From contig PHDN01000024.1 in the NCBI GenBank assembly GCA_002840975.1, positions 90,292 through 154,291 of the forward strand: a stretch of DNA of 64,000 nucleotides, given 5' to 3'. A program made the position numbers and the translations under genes. This document shows positions 9,466 through 16,704 of the stretch, one piece after another. The DNA is from Bacteroidetes bacterium HGW-Bacteroidetes-16. Lineage in GTDB: Bacteria > Bacteroidota > Bacteroidia > Bacteroidales > F082. Position 1 is the stretch's first letter. Each line of letters starts with the position of its first letter. The notes below the pieces were generated by a model. That model ran no database searches. It saw only the letters and a program-made list of their open reading frames with translations, and was not told the origin of the DNA.

Positions 9466-9640
9466 AACAATCCATCTCTACCCATTCAAAGCAAACCTGA
9501 CAAACAACTCCGTCAATTCTTAACCCCCAATGTAAAACCAATAATATTAATTCCTAGATTTACCCCACCAAACACCCGATGATCCATTTACAATGAAAAC
9601 CAGAAACTGATTTAACTGATTTTAAACGATTTAAAATAAG
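9466..9640. repeat. Interspersed repeat, copy A
   Basis: Related to copies at 52703-52915 and 58480-58744. Shared blocks include AGCAAACCTGACAAACAACT (with copy C) and CACCAAACACCCGATGATCC (all three). Read on the minus strand, the second block begins a short frame MDHRVFGGVNL that stops soon after. It lies directly upstream of the AlbA_2 gene. Unlike B and C, copy A lacks the right-hand part (the TACCAAAAGGAATTTTAACA block). Confidence 0.8.
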
Positions 9641-9713
9641 TAGGTTATTATGTACAAAGAGGTTAAAATACAGGTATTAAATAGATCATTGCCAGAGCTG
9701 GGTTTATACTCTC

Positions 9714-9723
9714 GTTAGCTGCC
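9714..9723 (+). repeat. Cassette boundary box (R'-like), left side of AlbA_2 gene
   Basis: GTTAGCTGCC is the exact reverse complement of GGCAGCTAAC at 11187-11196, the other edge of the same gene. A GTT-starting box upstream and an AAC-ending complement overlapping the stop codon is the geometry of an integron cassette (R' at its 5' edge, R'' at its 3' edge). Only the core GTT/AAC matches the canonical 7-mers fully. Confidence 0.5.
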
Positions 9724-9740
9724 ATTAAAAGAAACAGTAT

Positions 9741-11195
9741 ATGAATTACAATCCATTCAACAAAGACATTTCTGAATTATCCAAAGAAGATTTAGAAACT
9801 CTTATTAAAAACGAGATTAGTGAAGGTTGGTACATTGAATATAAAAAAGAAGTCCCCAAATCAAATTCAAATAAATTAGATAATATTAAAATAACTAAAT
9901 CTATTTCTTCATTCGCAAATACCAAAGGTGGATGGATTTTCTGGGGAATTGAATGTAACGATAAAAATATACCAATCCATATTAATGGTTTTGACATTTC
10001 AGCTTTCAAAAACTTTGAAGACCAAATATCTCAGATAATAAATTCAAATATTAGTCCTAATCCATATTATCATTTCAAGAGAATCAACATCGACGTAAAC
10101 AATATTATTTTAGTTATTAAAGTAGATGAGAGTCCAACACCACCATATATAACTAGCCAAGGGATAATTTATCAACGAGAAAACAATGAGAGTAAACCTA
10201 TCAGAGATAGATATATAATCGAAAAACTAAATGAGAAAACAGTTCGTTATTATGAAGCTATTGAGAGGTTCTCAACTTTTGACCTACCAGAAACAAAAGG
10301 ACAAGGTGGTTGGAATCAGACGTATTTAGAACTTTATTTATATCCTCTCCCATTCAATGGTTTTAGCTTTGAGAAATTTTATTCCTCTGAGTTTTTTAAA
10401 GAAGTTGCAGTACGTTTTTATCAAAATATTGAAGTCCATTTTAAAAATGGAAAAACAGAAGCCCAAATCCCAATTAACCTGAGTTTTAATAGTGTATTTA
10501 GTTCAGAAAGGTCAATAATTATCCGACCATTAAATGACAAAAATTTAATATATAAATCAACAACTGTTGAATTTTTTCAAAATGGCAATTTAAAATTTCT
10601 AATTCCCCTTTTCGAATTTGATACTAAACGGATTCCTAATCACTATAAAGACTCAGAAACAATGGAATATCTTTTAGATAAGTATAGCCCAAATGAAACA
10701 GTTCAACAGACAACATATGGCATTTCAAGACGTTGGGCTACTCCAGCAGAAGACTTTCCTCCTATAACACAAAGAAAGGAGACAGACTTCGTAAACCATG
10801 TGAAATTTATCGATGGTGTTGAACTTATCTTCAACATACTTATAATTATCTCAAAATATAAATCTGTTCTTGAGGACAATGATTTTGATTTTGGAAGAGA
10901 AGTCGGCTTTAGAGCCAGAATAACGGATTGCTGGAGGAAGTTTGTTTTTTTCGATAATAAAGATTATTTAGAAAAACTCAAGCTATACAATATTCCTCTA
11001 TCTCCAAAAAATGAAATAGAAATTCCTGATTTTAAGGACGGAAACACATACACTGTAAAACTATCTGAAGATAACACCTATTTGCAAATAGCAAGATTTA
11101 TCTTAGAAGGAATTGGATTACCAGATTCTGATTCAATTGACTTTTCTGATATATTACAAAAAGGACTTGAAAGATTAAAAAATAACGGCAGCTAA
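9741..11195 (+). CDS. AlbA_2 (Schlafen-type, divergent AAA_4) domain protein
   Basis: 484 residues, AT-rich compared with the neighbouring core genes. Residues about 15-150 form an AlbA_2 domain: EGWYIEYKKEVPKS, then KSISSFANTKGGWIFWGIE, which carries the typical FANT-x-GG core. The remaining two thirds (about 155-484) has no recognisable domain. AlbA_2 proteins are putative nucleic-acid-binding or nuclease-like factors and are often found in defence and mobile loci, so a defence role is inferred here. No partner gene is adjacent. The gene sits between complementary 10-bp boxes (9714-9723 and 11187-11196), and its stop codon is embedded in the right one, which suggests acquisition as a single-gene cassette. 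Confidence 0.8.
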   Translation: MNYNPFNKDISELSKEDLETLIKNEISEGWYIEYKKEVPKSNSNKLDNIKITKSISSFANTKGGWIFWGIECNDKNIPIHINGFDISAFKNFEDQISQIINSNISPNPYYHFKRINIDVNNIILVIKVDESPTPPYITSQGIIYQRENNESKPIRDRYIIEKLNEKTVRYYEAIERFSTFDLPETKGQGGWNQTYLELYLYPLPFNGFSFEKFYSSEFFKEVAVRFYQNIEVHFKNGKTEAQIPINLSFNSVFSSERSIIIRPLNDKNLIYKSTTVEFFQNGNLKFLIPLFEFDTKRIPNHYKDSETMEYLLDKYSPNETVQQTTYGISRRWATPAEDFPPITQRKETDFVNHVKFIDGVELIFNILIIISKYKSVLEDNDFDFGREVGFRARITDCWRKFVFFDNKDYLEKLKLYNIPLSPKNEIEIPDFKDGNTYTVKLSEDNTYLQIARFILEGIGLPDSDSIDFSDILQKGLERLKNNGS

Positions 11196-11320
11196 CAAAA
11201 AATATAATGCATACCGCAGTAAGTCATTCAAAGAAAATGAATTGTAAATTTGAAGATATAGGAATCAAAGAAAACTCATTGAACAAGATGCGGCAAGCAT
11301 CATATTCAAACCGTTATGCG
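11187..11320 (+). other. attC-like site downstream of AlbA_2 gene
   Basis: In order: GGCAGCTAAC (11187-11196, R''-like), ATGCATACCGCA (11207-11218), TGCGGCAAGCAT (11289-11300) and GTTATGCG (11313-11320, R'-like). The two inner arms are complementary at 10 of 12 positions. The order R''-L''-loop-L'-R' and the 134-bp length resemble integron attC sites. The outer boxes pair only at GTTA/TAAC, as expected if R' belongs to the next cassette. This is inferred by eye; a covariance-model attC search would decide. Confidence 0.4.
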
Positions 11321-11494
11321 TCAGTGTAGAAAGAGCCAACTACACAAATGGCAAATCTGGTTTTTGCCGACACACAGTTCAACGCTGAAAAACCAAAAGA
11401 GCCATTTTTTACCTACGCACAGACAGATTGAAAAGTAATAAAATGCACATTGCTAAACTTTTATAAAAACAGTTAGAATAGATAAAAATAAAGA

Positions 11495-11595
11495 ATGAGA
11501 TTTATAGATTTATTTGCAGGACTTGGAGGATTTCATAAAGCATTGCACGAACTCGGATACGAGTGTGTATTTGCAAGTGAACTCGACCCCCCCCC
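11495..11595 (+). pseudogene. dcm: 5' fragment of a DNA (cytosine-5) methyltransferase gene
   Basis: ATG at 11495 opens a frame reading [20 protein letters not shown] and then [11 protein letters not shown]. This is the conserved N-terminus of C5-cytosine methylases, with motif I (DLFAGLGG). Homology stops exactly at a run of nine C residues (11587-11595), and the frame then ends in unrelated DNA at 11670. Only about 31 of the usual 300-400 residues remain, so motifs IV-X including the catalytic PCQ are gone. The fragment lies just after the attC-like site of the AlbA_2 gene and may be the remains of the next cassette. Confidence 0.8.
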
Positions 11596-11660
11596 GCTGG
11601 CGCAAGTTTGCAACTTGTTCCTTTCCCTCAGCCAAGTGCAATTAAGCAGGGATATCTAAT

Positions 11661-11786
11661 TGGACATAATGTCCAAGTTAATGTTTTAGATGGTGTTTTA
11701 GGTAATGAACTTGGACAACTACTTAGACATAATGTCCAAGTTAATGCTCTTGTTAGTGCTTTAGGTAACGAACTTGGACAAGTAAC
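11661..11786. repeat. 63-bp tandem direct repeat containing palindromes
   Basis: Two 63-bp units (11661-11723 and 11724-11786) share ACATAATGTCCAAGTTAATG and GAACTTGGAC at a constant 63-bp offset. Unit 1 contains the palindrome TTGGACATAATGTCCAA (11660-11676); unit 2 has it with one mismatch (11723-11739). Within each unit GTCCAAGTT and AACTTGGAC also form a longer inverted repeat. The array could be translated in one frame, but its structure looks like DNA sites rather than protein. It directly follows the truncated methylase. Confidence 0.75.
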
Positions 11787-11811
11787 AATTAATAATATCA
11801 ATCTAATTTGC

Positions 11812-12154
11812 AGGCACAGTTCATAACAAAACCGTTATTCCCTTCACCCCGTAATCCGATTAACCCCCGTTCCTCATTTCTACCATCGCCACAAAAGCAG
11901 TCTTATCATGGGCGGTTTTTTGTCCCCGGTAGAGCCCCTTTACTGATGTGTTGCGTTGAATAACCAGGTGCTCACCCAGGGTACACTCGCTAAAATAGGC
12001 CATTTGAACAAAGGTCGGGTTCAGTTTCCCGTTGTCCTGGTGCATGGCATCGGTAAGCCAATCAAAATATTTCCGGGCGTTGGTATGGCCGTTCATGTCC
12101 ATATCTGAATATTTGGGAATTACCTCAAACAAGGTCTCATAATCGGTGTTTCTG
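11812..12154. repeat. Direct repeat copy 1 (thioesterase 3' part)
   Basis: The last about 290 bp of the thioesterase gene and about 45 bp beyond it recur in the same orientation at about 63320-63658. Similarity stops abruptly at TCTG (12151-12154). Confidence 0.85.
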
Positions 12155-12594
12155 CTCAATGTCGGGATATCACGTGTTACAGCTTGCCGATCCGTGGTGT
12201 ATAATTCAACATCCACATACTTTTCAATCTGCTGAGGCCGCCTTGAGGTCAGGTCGATGATAAACCATTCTGAAGTGGCCCGGCAGAGGACTTCACCTTC
12301 CGGGGTAGTCACAATAAAATCGCGATAAGCGGCAAGTCCTTTTACCACCCGTGGCCAGGTTTCTACCACCACCTGGTCGCACCATTCAGGCATCCGGATC
12401 AACTCCAGGTTGATCCTGAACAGCACCCATGAGGCATTGTAAACACTTGTTTGTGTAAATCCAAAACCCAGGTGTTCGGCATGGTAAGTGGCCGCACGCT
12501 GCAACATGATATTGAGCCCGGTCAGGGATAGTTTTCCATCCAGGCTGATGTCGTCCCAGTTAACAGCATATTGTTCTTTCCAGATTTTTTTCAC
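11860..12594 (-). CDS. Acyl-ACP thioesterase (FatA/FatB-like, double hot-dog)
   Basis: 244 residues from a GTG start. The core reads WKEQYAVNWDDISLDGKLSL, followed by GLNIMLQRAATYHAEHLGFG, the N-terminal hot-dog of bacterial acyl-ACP thioesterases. The second hot-dog holds DMDMNGHTNARKYFDWLTDA, with the N/H pair of the catalytic network. The enzyme releases fatty acids from acyl carrier protein in the cytosol. An upstream ATG would give 330 residues, but the extra 86 have no family resemblance and run through the promoter and the divergent mltF start, so the GTG at 12592-12594 is preferred. It is the usual family length. A broken partial copy is at 63380-63658. Confidence 0.85.
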   Translation of the reverse strand: MKKIWKEQYAVNWDDISLDGKLSLTGLNIMLQRAATYHAEHLGFGFTQTSVYNASWVLFRINLELIRMPEWCDQVVVETWPRVVKGLAAYRDFIVTTPEGEVLCRATSEWFIIDLTSRRPQQIEKYVDVELYTTDRQAVTRDIPTLSRNTDYETLFEVIPKYSDMDMNGHTNARKYFDWLTDAMHQDNGKLNPTFVQMAYFSECTLGEHLVIQRNTSVKGLYRGQKTAHDKTAFVAMVEMRNGG

Positions 12595-12604
12595 TTTTTT
12601 TCGG

Positions 12605-12634
12605 CAAAGGTAACAGATGTCGGCATGCAACAAA
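12605..12634 (-). promoter_or_regulatory. Bacteroidota-type promoter for the thioesterase gene
   Basis: On the minus strand TTTG (12631-12634) is followed after 18 bp by TACCTTTG (12605-12612), matching the -33/-7 consensus. The predicted transcript would start only a few nt from the GTG at 12594, giving a very short leader. This supports the short gene model. Confidence 0.6.
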
Positions 12635-12729
12635 CAGGATCTCCATCCTGGTTTCTGCTGTCCCTCGCACCAGGTGATTGTGGTGCCGAACCAAATTTTA
12701 TCTAATTTAGTCATATCAAATGATGCTAC

Positions 12730-14190
12730 ATGGTTAGGTGCTTGCACTGTTATTTTCTCTTTATTATCGTAATGACGCTGGTTTCGTGTGAAAACATAAT
12801 CGAAACCCGACAAGCCGATCATGAGCCTAAAAAAGAAAAACGCCAGGCGCACAAGGTCCTGAACACGATTCTTGAGAAGAAAAAACTAAGGGCTGTTACC
12901 AATTATGGTTCTGTCAGTTATTTTATTTACAGGGGAGAACCGATGGGATATCAGTATGAATTGTTAAAAAACCTGTGTGGTTATCTGGATGTGGAACTTG
13001 AGTTGATTATTGAAAGTGACCTCAATAAAAGCATCGGGATGTTAAACGACCGGGAGGTGGATTTAATCGCCATGGGTCTGACCATAAACAATAAACGCAA
13101 GGAACTGGTTTTGTTTACCGACCCCATTATGACCACCCGGCAGGTATTGGTTCAGCGTAAACCAGAAGGATGGCAGCACATGGCCACTGCCGAAGAAATA
13201 GAATCCCGGTTATTGCGGTCGACGTTCGACTTGTCAGAAAAAAAAATCTATGTACAGGAGGGCACTGTTTTTAAGGAACAATTGGAGAAACTTGCCGACG
13301 ACATGGCCGGTTACATTCAGGTGGTTAGCGATCCGCGGGAAGTGGAGGAGCTGATTGCCGCGGTGGCTTCAGGCGAAATAGAGTACACCATTGCTGATGA
13401 GCATGTTGCCATTGTTAACGCGAGGTATTACCCAAACCTGGATGTGGGTACCCAGGTTAGTTTTCAGCAAAAAATAGGGTGGGCCGTTAAAAAAAATCAG
13501 ACAGCCCTTGTCGATACCATCAATGACTGGCTTCGCAACTTTAACTCGGGGCTGATGTCCAGGTTGTTAATTAACAAGTATTTTAAGAATAGCCGTTCGT
13601 GGCGCATTTCGCGAAGTCATTACAACTCCTATAGCGGGAAGCAGCTGTCGCCCTACGATTCGCTTATCAGACAAGGAGCCGCCCGGTTGGGTTGGGACTG
13701 GCGGCTGTTGGCTTCGCTGATTTATCAGGAATCGGAGTTTAAACCCGATGTTAAATCCTGGGCCGGAGCTTTTGGCCTGATGCAACTCATGCCTGCCGTA
13801 CTCGAAGCCTATGGCTTGGATAGCACCGCTACCCCGGCCATGCAAATTGATGCCGGCGTGAGGTATTTGAGCAGCATGGAAAAACAACTGCCACCGGAAA
13901 TCACCGATTCGTTACAGCGGGTTTTGTTTACCATGGCTGCATACAACAGTGGACTGGGCCATGTGCTGGATGCACGTCGGTTGGCCAAAAAACAGGGCCT
14001 CAATCCAAATGCCTGGGTCGACAATACTGATTTGTGTATGCTAAAGTTGTCGGATGCAAACTATTACCGCGACCCGGTGGTTTATTATGGCTATGTGAGG
14101 GGAGAGGAAACCTATGCGTTTGTTCACGAAATTGTTGACCGTTATGGTCATTATGTAAATTTAATTGGGAAAAGCCAACTGAACGAATAG
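12730..14190 (+). CDS. mltF: MltF-like lytic transglycosylase with solute-binding domain
   Basis: 486 residues. A lipoprotein signal ends LVSC with the lipid-modified Cys at residue 20. Residues about 48-275 form a type 3 periplasmic solute-binding domain (LRAVTNYGSVSYFIYRGEPM, MGLTINNKRKELVLFTDPIM). Residues about 315-450 form an SLT transglycosylase domain with the catalytic Glu in YQESEF (E334) and the GAFGLMQLMP motif. MltF enzymes cleave the MurNAc-GlcNAc bond to give 1,6-anhydro ends, and the binding domain regulates activity. It is divergent from the thioesterase gene, with 135 bp between starts. It probably acts at the inner face of the outer membrane. Confidence 0.9.
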   Translation: MVRCLHCYFLFIIVMTLVSCENIIETRQADHEPKKEKRQAHKVLNTILEKKKLRAVTNYGSVSYFIYRGEPMGYQYELLKNLCGYLDVELELIIESDLNKSIGMLNDREVDLIAMGLTINNKRKELVLFTDPIMTTRQVLVQRKPEGWQHMATAEEIESRLLRSTFDLSEKKIYVQEGTVFKEQLEKLADDMAGYIQVVSDPREVEELIAAVASGEIEYTIADEHVAIVNARYYPNLDVGTQVSFQQKIGWAVKKNQTALVDTINDWLRNFNSGLMSRLLINKYFKNSRSWRISRSHYNSYSGKQLSPYDSLIRQGAARLGWDWRLLASLIYQESEFKPDVKSWAGAFGLMQLMPAVLEAYGLDSTATPAMQIDAGVRYLSSMEKQLPPEITDSLQRVLFTMAAYNSGLGHVLDARRLAKKQGLNPNAWVDNTDLCMLKLSDANYYRDPVVYYGYVRGEETYAFVHEIVDRYGHYVNLIGKSQLNE

Positions 14191-14235
14191 GTGTTTTACG
14201 ACAAAGAATGTGTTAGCAGGAACAGGGAGTCAGAT

Positions 14236-14448
14236 TTACTTCTTATTCGACGTGTCTTCAGTCTTTTCGTGATCATTACTGCCTATGCCATCTTTAAACT
14301 CCTTTATTCCTTTGCCTATTCCGCGCATGAGTTCAGGAATTTTCTTCCCTCCAAATAACAACAGGATAACAACAACAATAATAATAATTTCAGGGGTTCC
14401 AATCCACCCTGAAAACTGAACTAAGGCATTGGCTGCAAGTATGTTCAT
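14236..14448 (-). CDS. tatA: Twin-arginine translocase subunit TatA/TatE
   Basis: 70 residues. An N-terminal membrane helix (about 17-34, [18 protein letters not shown]) leads into the amphipathic helix [20 protein letters not shown], with the conserved FG hinge, and then a charged tail. This is the standard TatA layout for the pore-forming component that exports folded proteins. TatC and TatB are not adjacent. A minus-strand -7 element TATCTTTG (14475-14482) lies 27 bp upstream of the start. It converges with mltF. Confidence 0.93.
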   Translation of the reverse strand: MNILAANALVQFSGWIGTPEIIIIVVVILLLFGGKKIPELMRGIGKGIKEFKDGIGSNDHEKTEDTSNKK

Positions 14449-14550
14449 GATTTATTTTTTTACAAAAGTTGCAACAAAGATAATCAAAAACAACCTCTTC
14501 CTCCTTTTTGTTGTCATTTCATTACTTTTGTATCACCTTTAAAAATTACC

Positions 14551-16560
14551 ATGAAAAAGCGCAATCTGTTTTTGTCTCTGACAATCCTGCTTTCCTTGCA
14601 AACGTTGTTTGCACAAAATCAACAACCTGATTATCGAAAGCTGCATTATCTCTCCAAAGAGGAGATGGAGTTGAAGGTTGATTTTTCGAAGGATTTTATT
14701 GCAACCGATCCTCCTGAAGGAACCATTTACAATGTGGCGGAGTTCGATCACATGCAGGCCGTGCTGGTACGATACCCTTTTGGAGTGCCCATCGAATTAA
14801 TACGCGAGATGGCGGAAAATACCACCGTCACAACCATTGTGGCCAATGCCAGCCAGCAACAGACGGTCATTAATACCTATACCAGTAACAATGTAAATCT
14901 GAGTAATTGTAACTTTTTATTGGCTCCTACCGACAGCTATTGGGTGCGCGATTATGGTCCCTGGTTTGTTTTTGATGGCAACAAACAGCCCGGTATTGTC
15001 GATTTCCCATACAATCGTCCACGCCCAAACGACAACAACATCCCGGCCAGGGTAGCTGCTGAGCTTGAAATCAACCTTTTCGGGATGAACCTGATCCACA
15101 CGGGTGGAAACTACATGTGCGACGGGTTGGGGATGGCTTCAAGTACTGATCTGGTATTGGATGAAAATCCAACCTTGACTGTCACACAGGTAAACGGGTT
15201 TGTTAACGATTACCTGGGAAACTCTCCCTACATGGTTCTGGAAGACCCGTTGGGAGAATATATTAAACACATCGACTGTTGGGGGAAGTTTCTTTCACCG
15301 GGTAAGATACTCATCGGACAGGTTCCGGAAACCGACAACCGGTATCAGGATTATGAAAACACCGCCAATTATTTTGCCAACACAACCAGTTCCTGGGGCA
15401 TTCCGTATGAAGTGGTCAGGGTATTTACTCCGGGCACTTTTCCCAATACGCCTTATACCAACTCCATCATACTCAATAAAAAAGTATTGGTTCCAATCAC
15501 CGGGAGCCAATGGGACGATGAGGCGTTGGCGGTTTACGAAGCAGCCATGCCGGGTTACGAAATCATCGGGATCATGTATGATGGTTGGGAAAATACCGAT
15601 GCACTCCATTGTCGCGCGAAGGGTGTTGCCGATATCGGCATGTTGCGCATCCATCATATCCCTTTGATGGGAGAGATGTATTATGCTGACCATTATGAGA
15701 TAACTGCGGATTTGATTGCTTACAGTGGTGAACAGATTTATCAGGATTCCGTTTTTGTTTATTACCGTCAGGATGGCGGTGCTTTTGAGCAGGTACTGAT
15801 GCAACACGTGACGGGTGATACCTATACAGGAACCATTGAAAATATTGATCAGGGAGCTACCGTAGAATATTATCTATTTGCCGCTGATGAGTCGGGCCGC
15901 AGGTCGTTTTGCCCCTATATTGGAGAACCCGATCCCTTTGAATTTCATGTGGCGGTATTGCCCGGACTGACCTTCCATCCCGATTCAGTGTTGTTTGAAA
16001 CGGAGGAGGATATGATCATGGGGTTGCCACTACAGGTGGTTAATAACTCAAACGGTGGTATCATGATCAGCTCCATTACAGAGATGGGTGACGAATTTAT
16101 GTGGTTTGTTGATCAGATGCCCTCGTTGCCCTTGTTTCTCCCATCGGGCGATAGCCTGTCGCTGTTGATTAAATGCGCCATACCCGTAAAATATACCGGA
16201 ACACTCATCACCGATTCTCTTTTTGTGTCCACGGGATCGGGTCTGTTTGCTGTGAGGATTATGATAGACAGCGACTTGATTTCTTCATCCAATATCATGG
16301 GATTTTCACCCAAACCGATGGTGTATCCTAACCCTGCTTCCGTCAGATTAAATTTGAATTTTGAAACTACTCCGGGCGATGTGGTTCAGGTCATCCTGTA
16401 CCGTCTTTCGGGCGAACAGGAGTTAAATCAATCATTTATCTCTGTCGATAGCCAGGAAATCAGTTTGTTACTTCCCGAAACACTGGGGTCAGGAACTTAT
16501 GTTTATCGGGTTGTATCATCCACCAACACCGTTGCCGGGAAAGTGTTCGTTATCAGGTAA
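14551..16560 (+). CDS. Peptidylarginine deiminase-like (PPAD family) enzyme with T9SS sorting domain
   Basis: 669 residues. The signal peptide ends L-F-A|Q near residue 22. Residues about 45-375 are a Porphyromonas-type PAD domain (PF04371 family). Putative catalytic residues are D134 in WVRDYGPW, H240 and D242 in HIDCWGKF, and C354 in DALHCRAKG; their spacing is close to that of P. gingivalis PPAD. An Ig-like region (about 376-590) and a T9SS sorting domain (VYPNPASVRL, about 591-669) follow. The predicted activity is conversion of C-terminal peptidyl-arginine, or free arginine or agmatine, to citrulline-type products at the cell surface. Agmatine deiminase-like specificity cannot be excluded, but the secretion domains favour a peptide substrate. 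Confidence 0.85.
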   Translation: MKKRNLFLSLTILLSLQTLFAQNQQPDYRKLHYLSKEEMELKVDFSKDFIATDPPEGTIYNVAEFDHMQAVLVRYPFGVPIELIREMAENTTVTTIVANASQQQTVINTYTSNNVNLSNCNFLLAPTDSYWVRDYGPWFVFDGNKQPGIVDFPYNRPRPNDNNIPARVAAELEINLFGMNLIHTGGNYMCDGLGMASSTDLVLDENPTLTVTQVNGFVNDYLGNSPYMVLEDPLGEYIKHIDCWGKFLSPGKILIGQVPETDNRYQDYENTANYFANTTSSWGIPYEVVRVFTPGTFPNTPYTNSIILNKKVLVPITGSQWDDEALAVYEAAMPGYEIIGIMYDGWENTDALHCRAKGVADIGMLRIHHIPLMGEMYYADHYEITADLIAYSGEQIYQDSVFVYYRQDGGAFEQVLMQHVTGDTYTGTIENIDQGATVEYYLFAADESGRRSFCPYIGEPDPFEFHVAVLPGLTFHPDSVLFETEEDMIMGLPLQVVNNSNGGIMISSITEMGDEFMWFVDQMPSLPLFLPSGDSLSLLIKCAIPVKYTGTLITDSLFVSTGSGLFAVRIMIDSDLISSSNIMGFSPKPMVYPNPASVRLNLNFETTPGDVVQVILYRLSGEQELNQSFISVDSQEISLLLPETLGSGTYVYRVVSSTNTVAGKVFVIR

Positions 16561-16572
16561 AGCGGCGATTGT

Positions 16573-16692
16573 TTAAACCAGCACGAAAGATAGGTAAACC
16601 GCAGCTCCCAAGGCTGCCACAACAATCCAAAAGGTAATGAGTGGTGGTAGTTTGTCTTTTTCAGGATCGTAGTCGAAAGGGCTATTTGGCAT
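16573..16692 (-). CDS. 39-residue single-span membrane protein
   Basis: The frame reads MPNSPFDYDPEKDKLPPL, followed by a hydrophobic segment of about 20 residues (ITFWIVVAALGAAVYLSFVL) and the stop. It starts 12 bp after the stop of the upstream SPOR-domain gene on the same strand, which suggests co-transcription. The soluble N-terminus and one C-terminal helix look like a real tail-anchored small protein. Function is unknown. Confidence 0.6.
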   Translation of the reverse strand: MPNSPFDYDPEKDKLPPLITFWIVVAALGAAVYLSFVLV

Positions 16693-16704
16693 TGTCGTTT
16701 TCTT

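Noticed and set aside
11608..11826. 72-codon frame across the tandem repeat
   Set aside because: The repeated peptide is explained by the 63-bp DNA repeat with palindromes; no start context or homology.
12595..12852. N-terminal extension of the thioesterase to 330 residues
   Set aside because: The added residues have no family resemblance, run through the promoter at 12605-12634 and overlap the divergent mltF start.
15200..15807. 155- and 170-codon frames inside the deiminase gene
   Set aside because: Shadows in other frames of the well supported PPAD-like gene.
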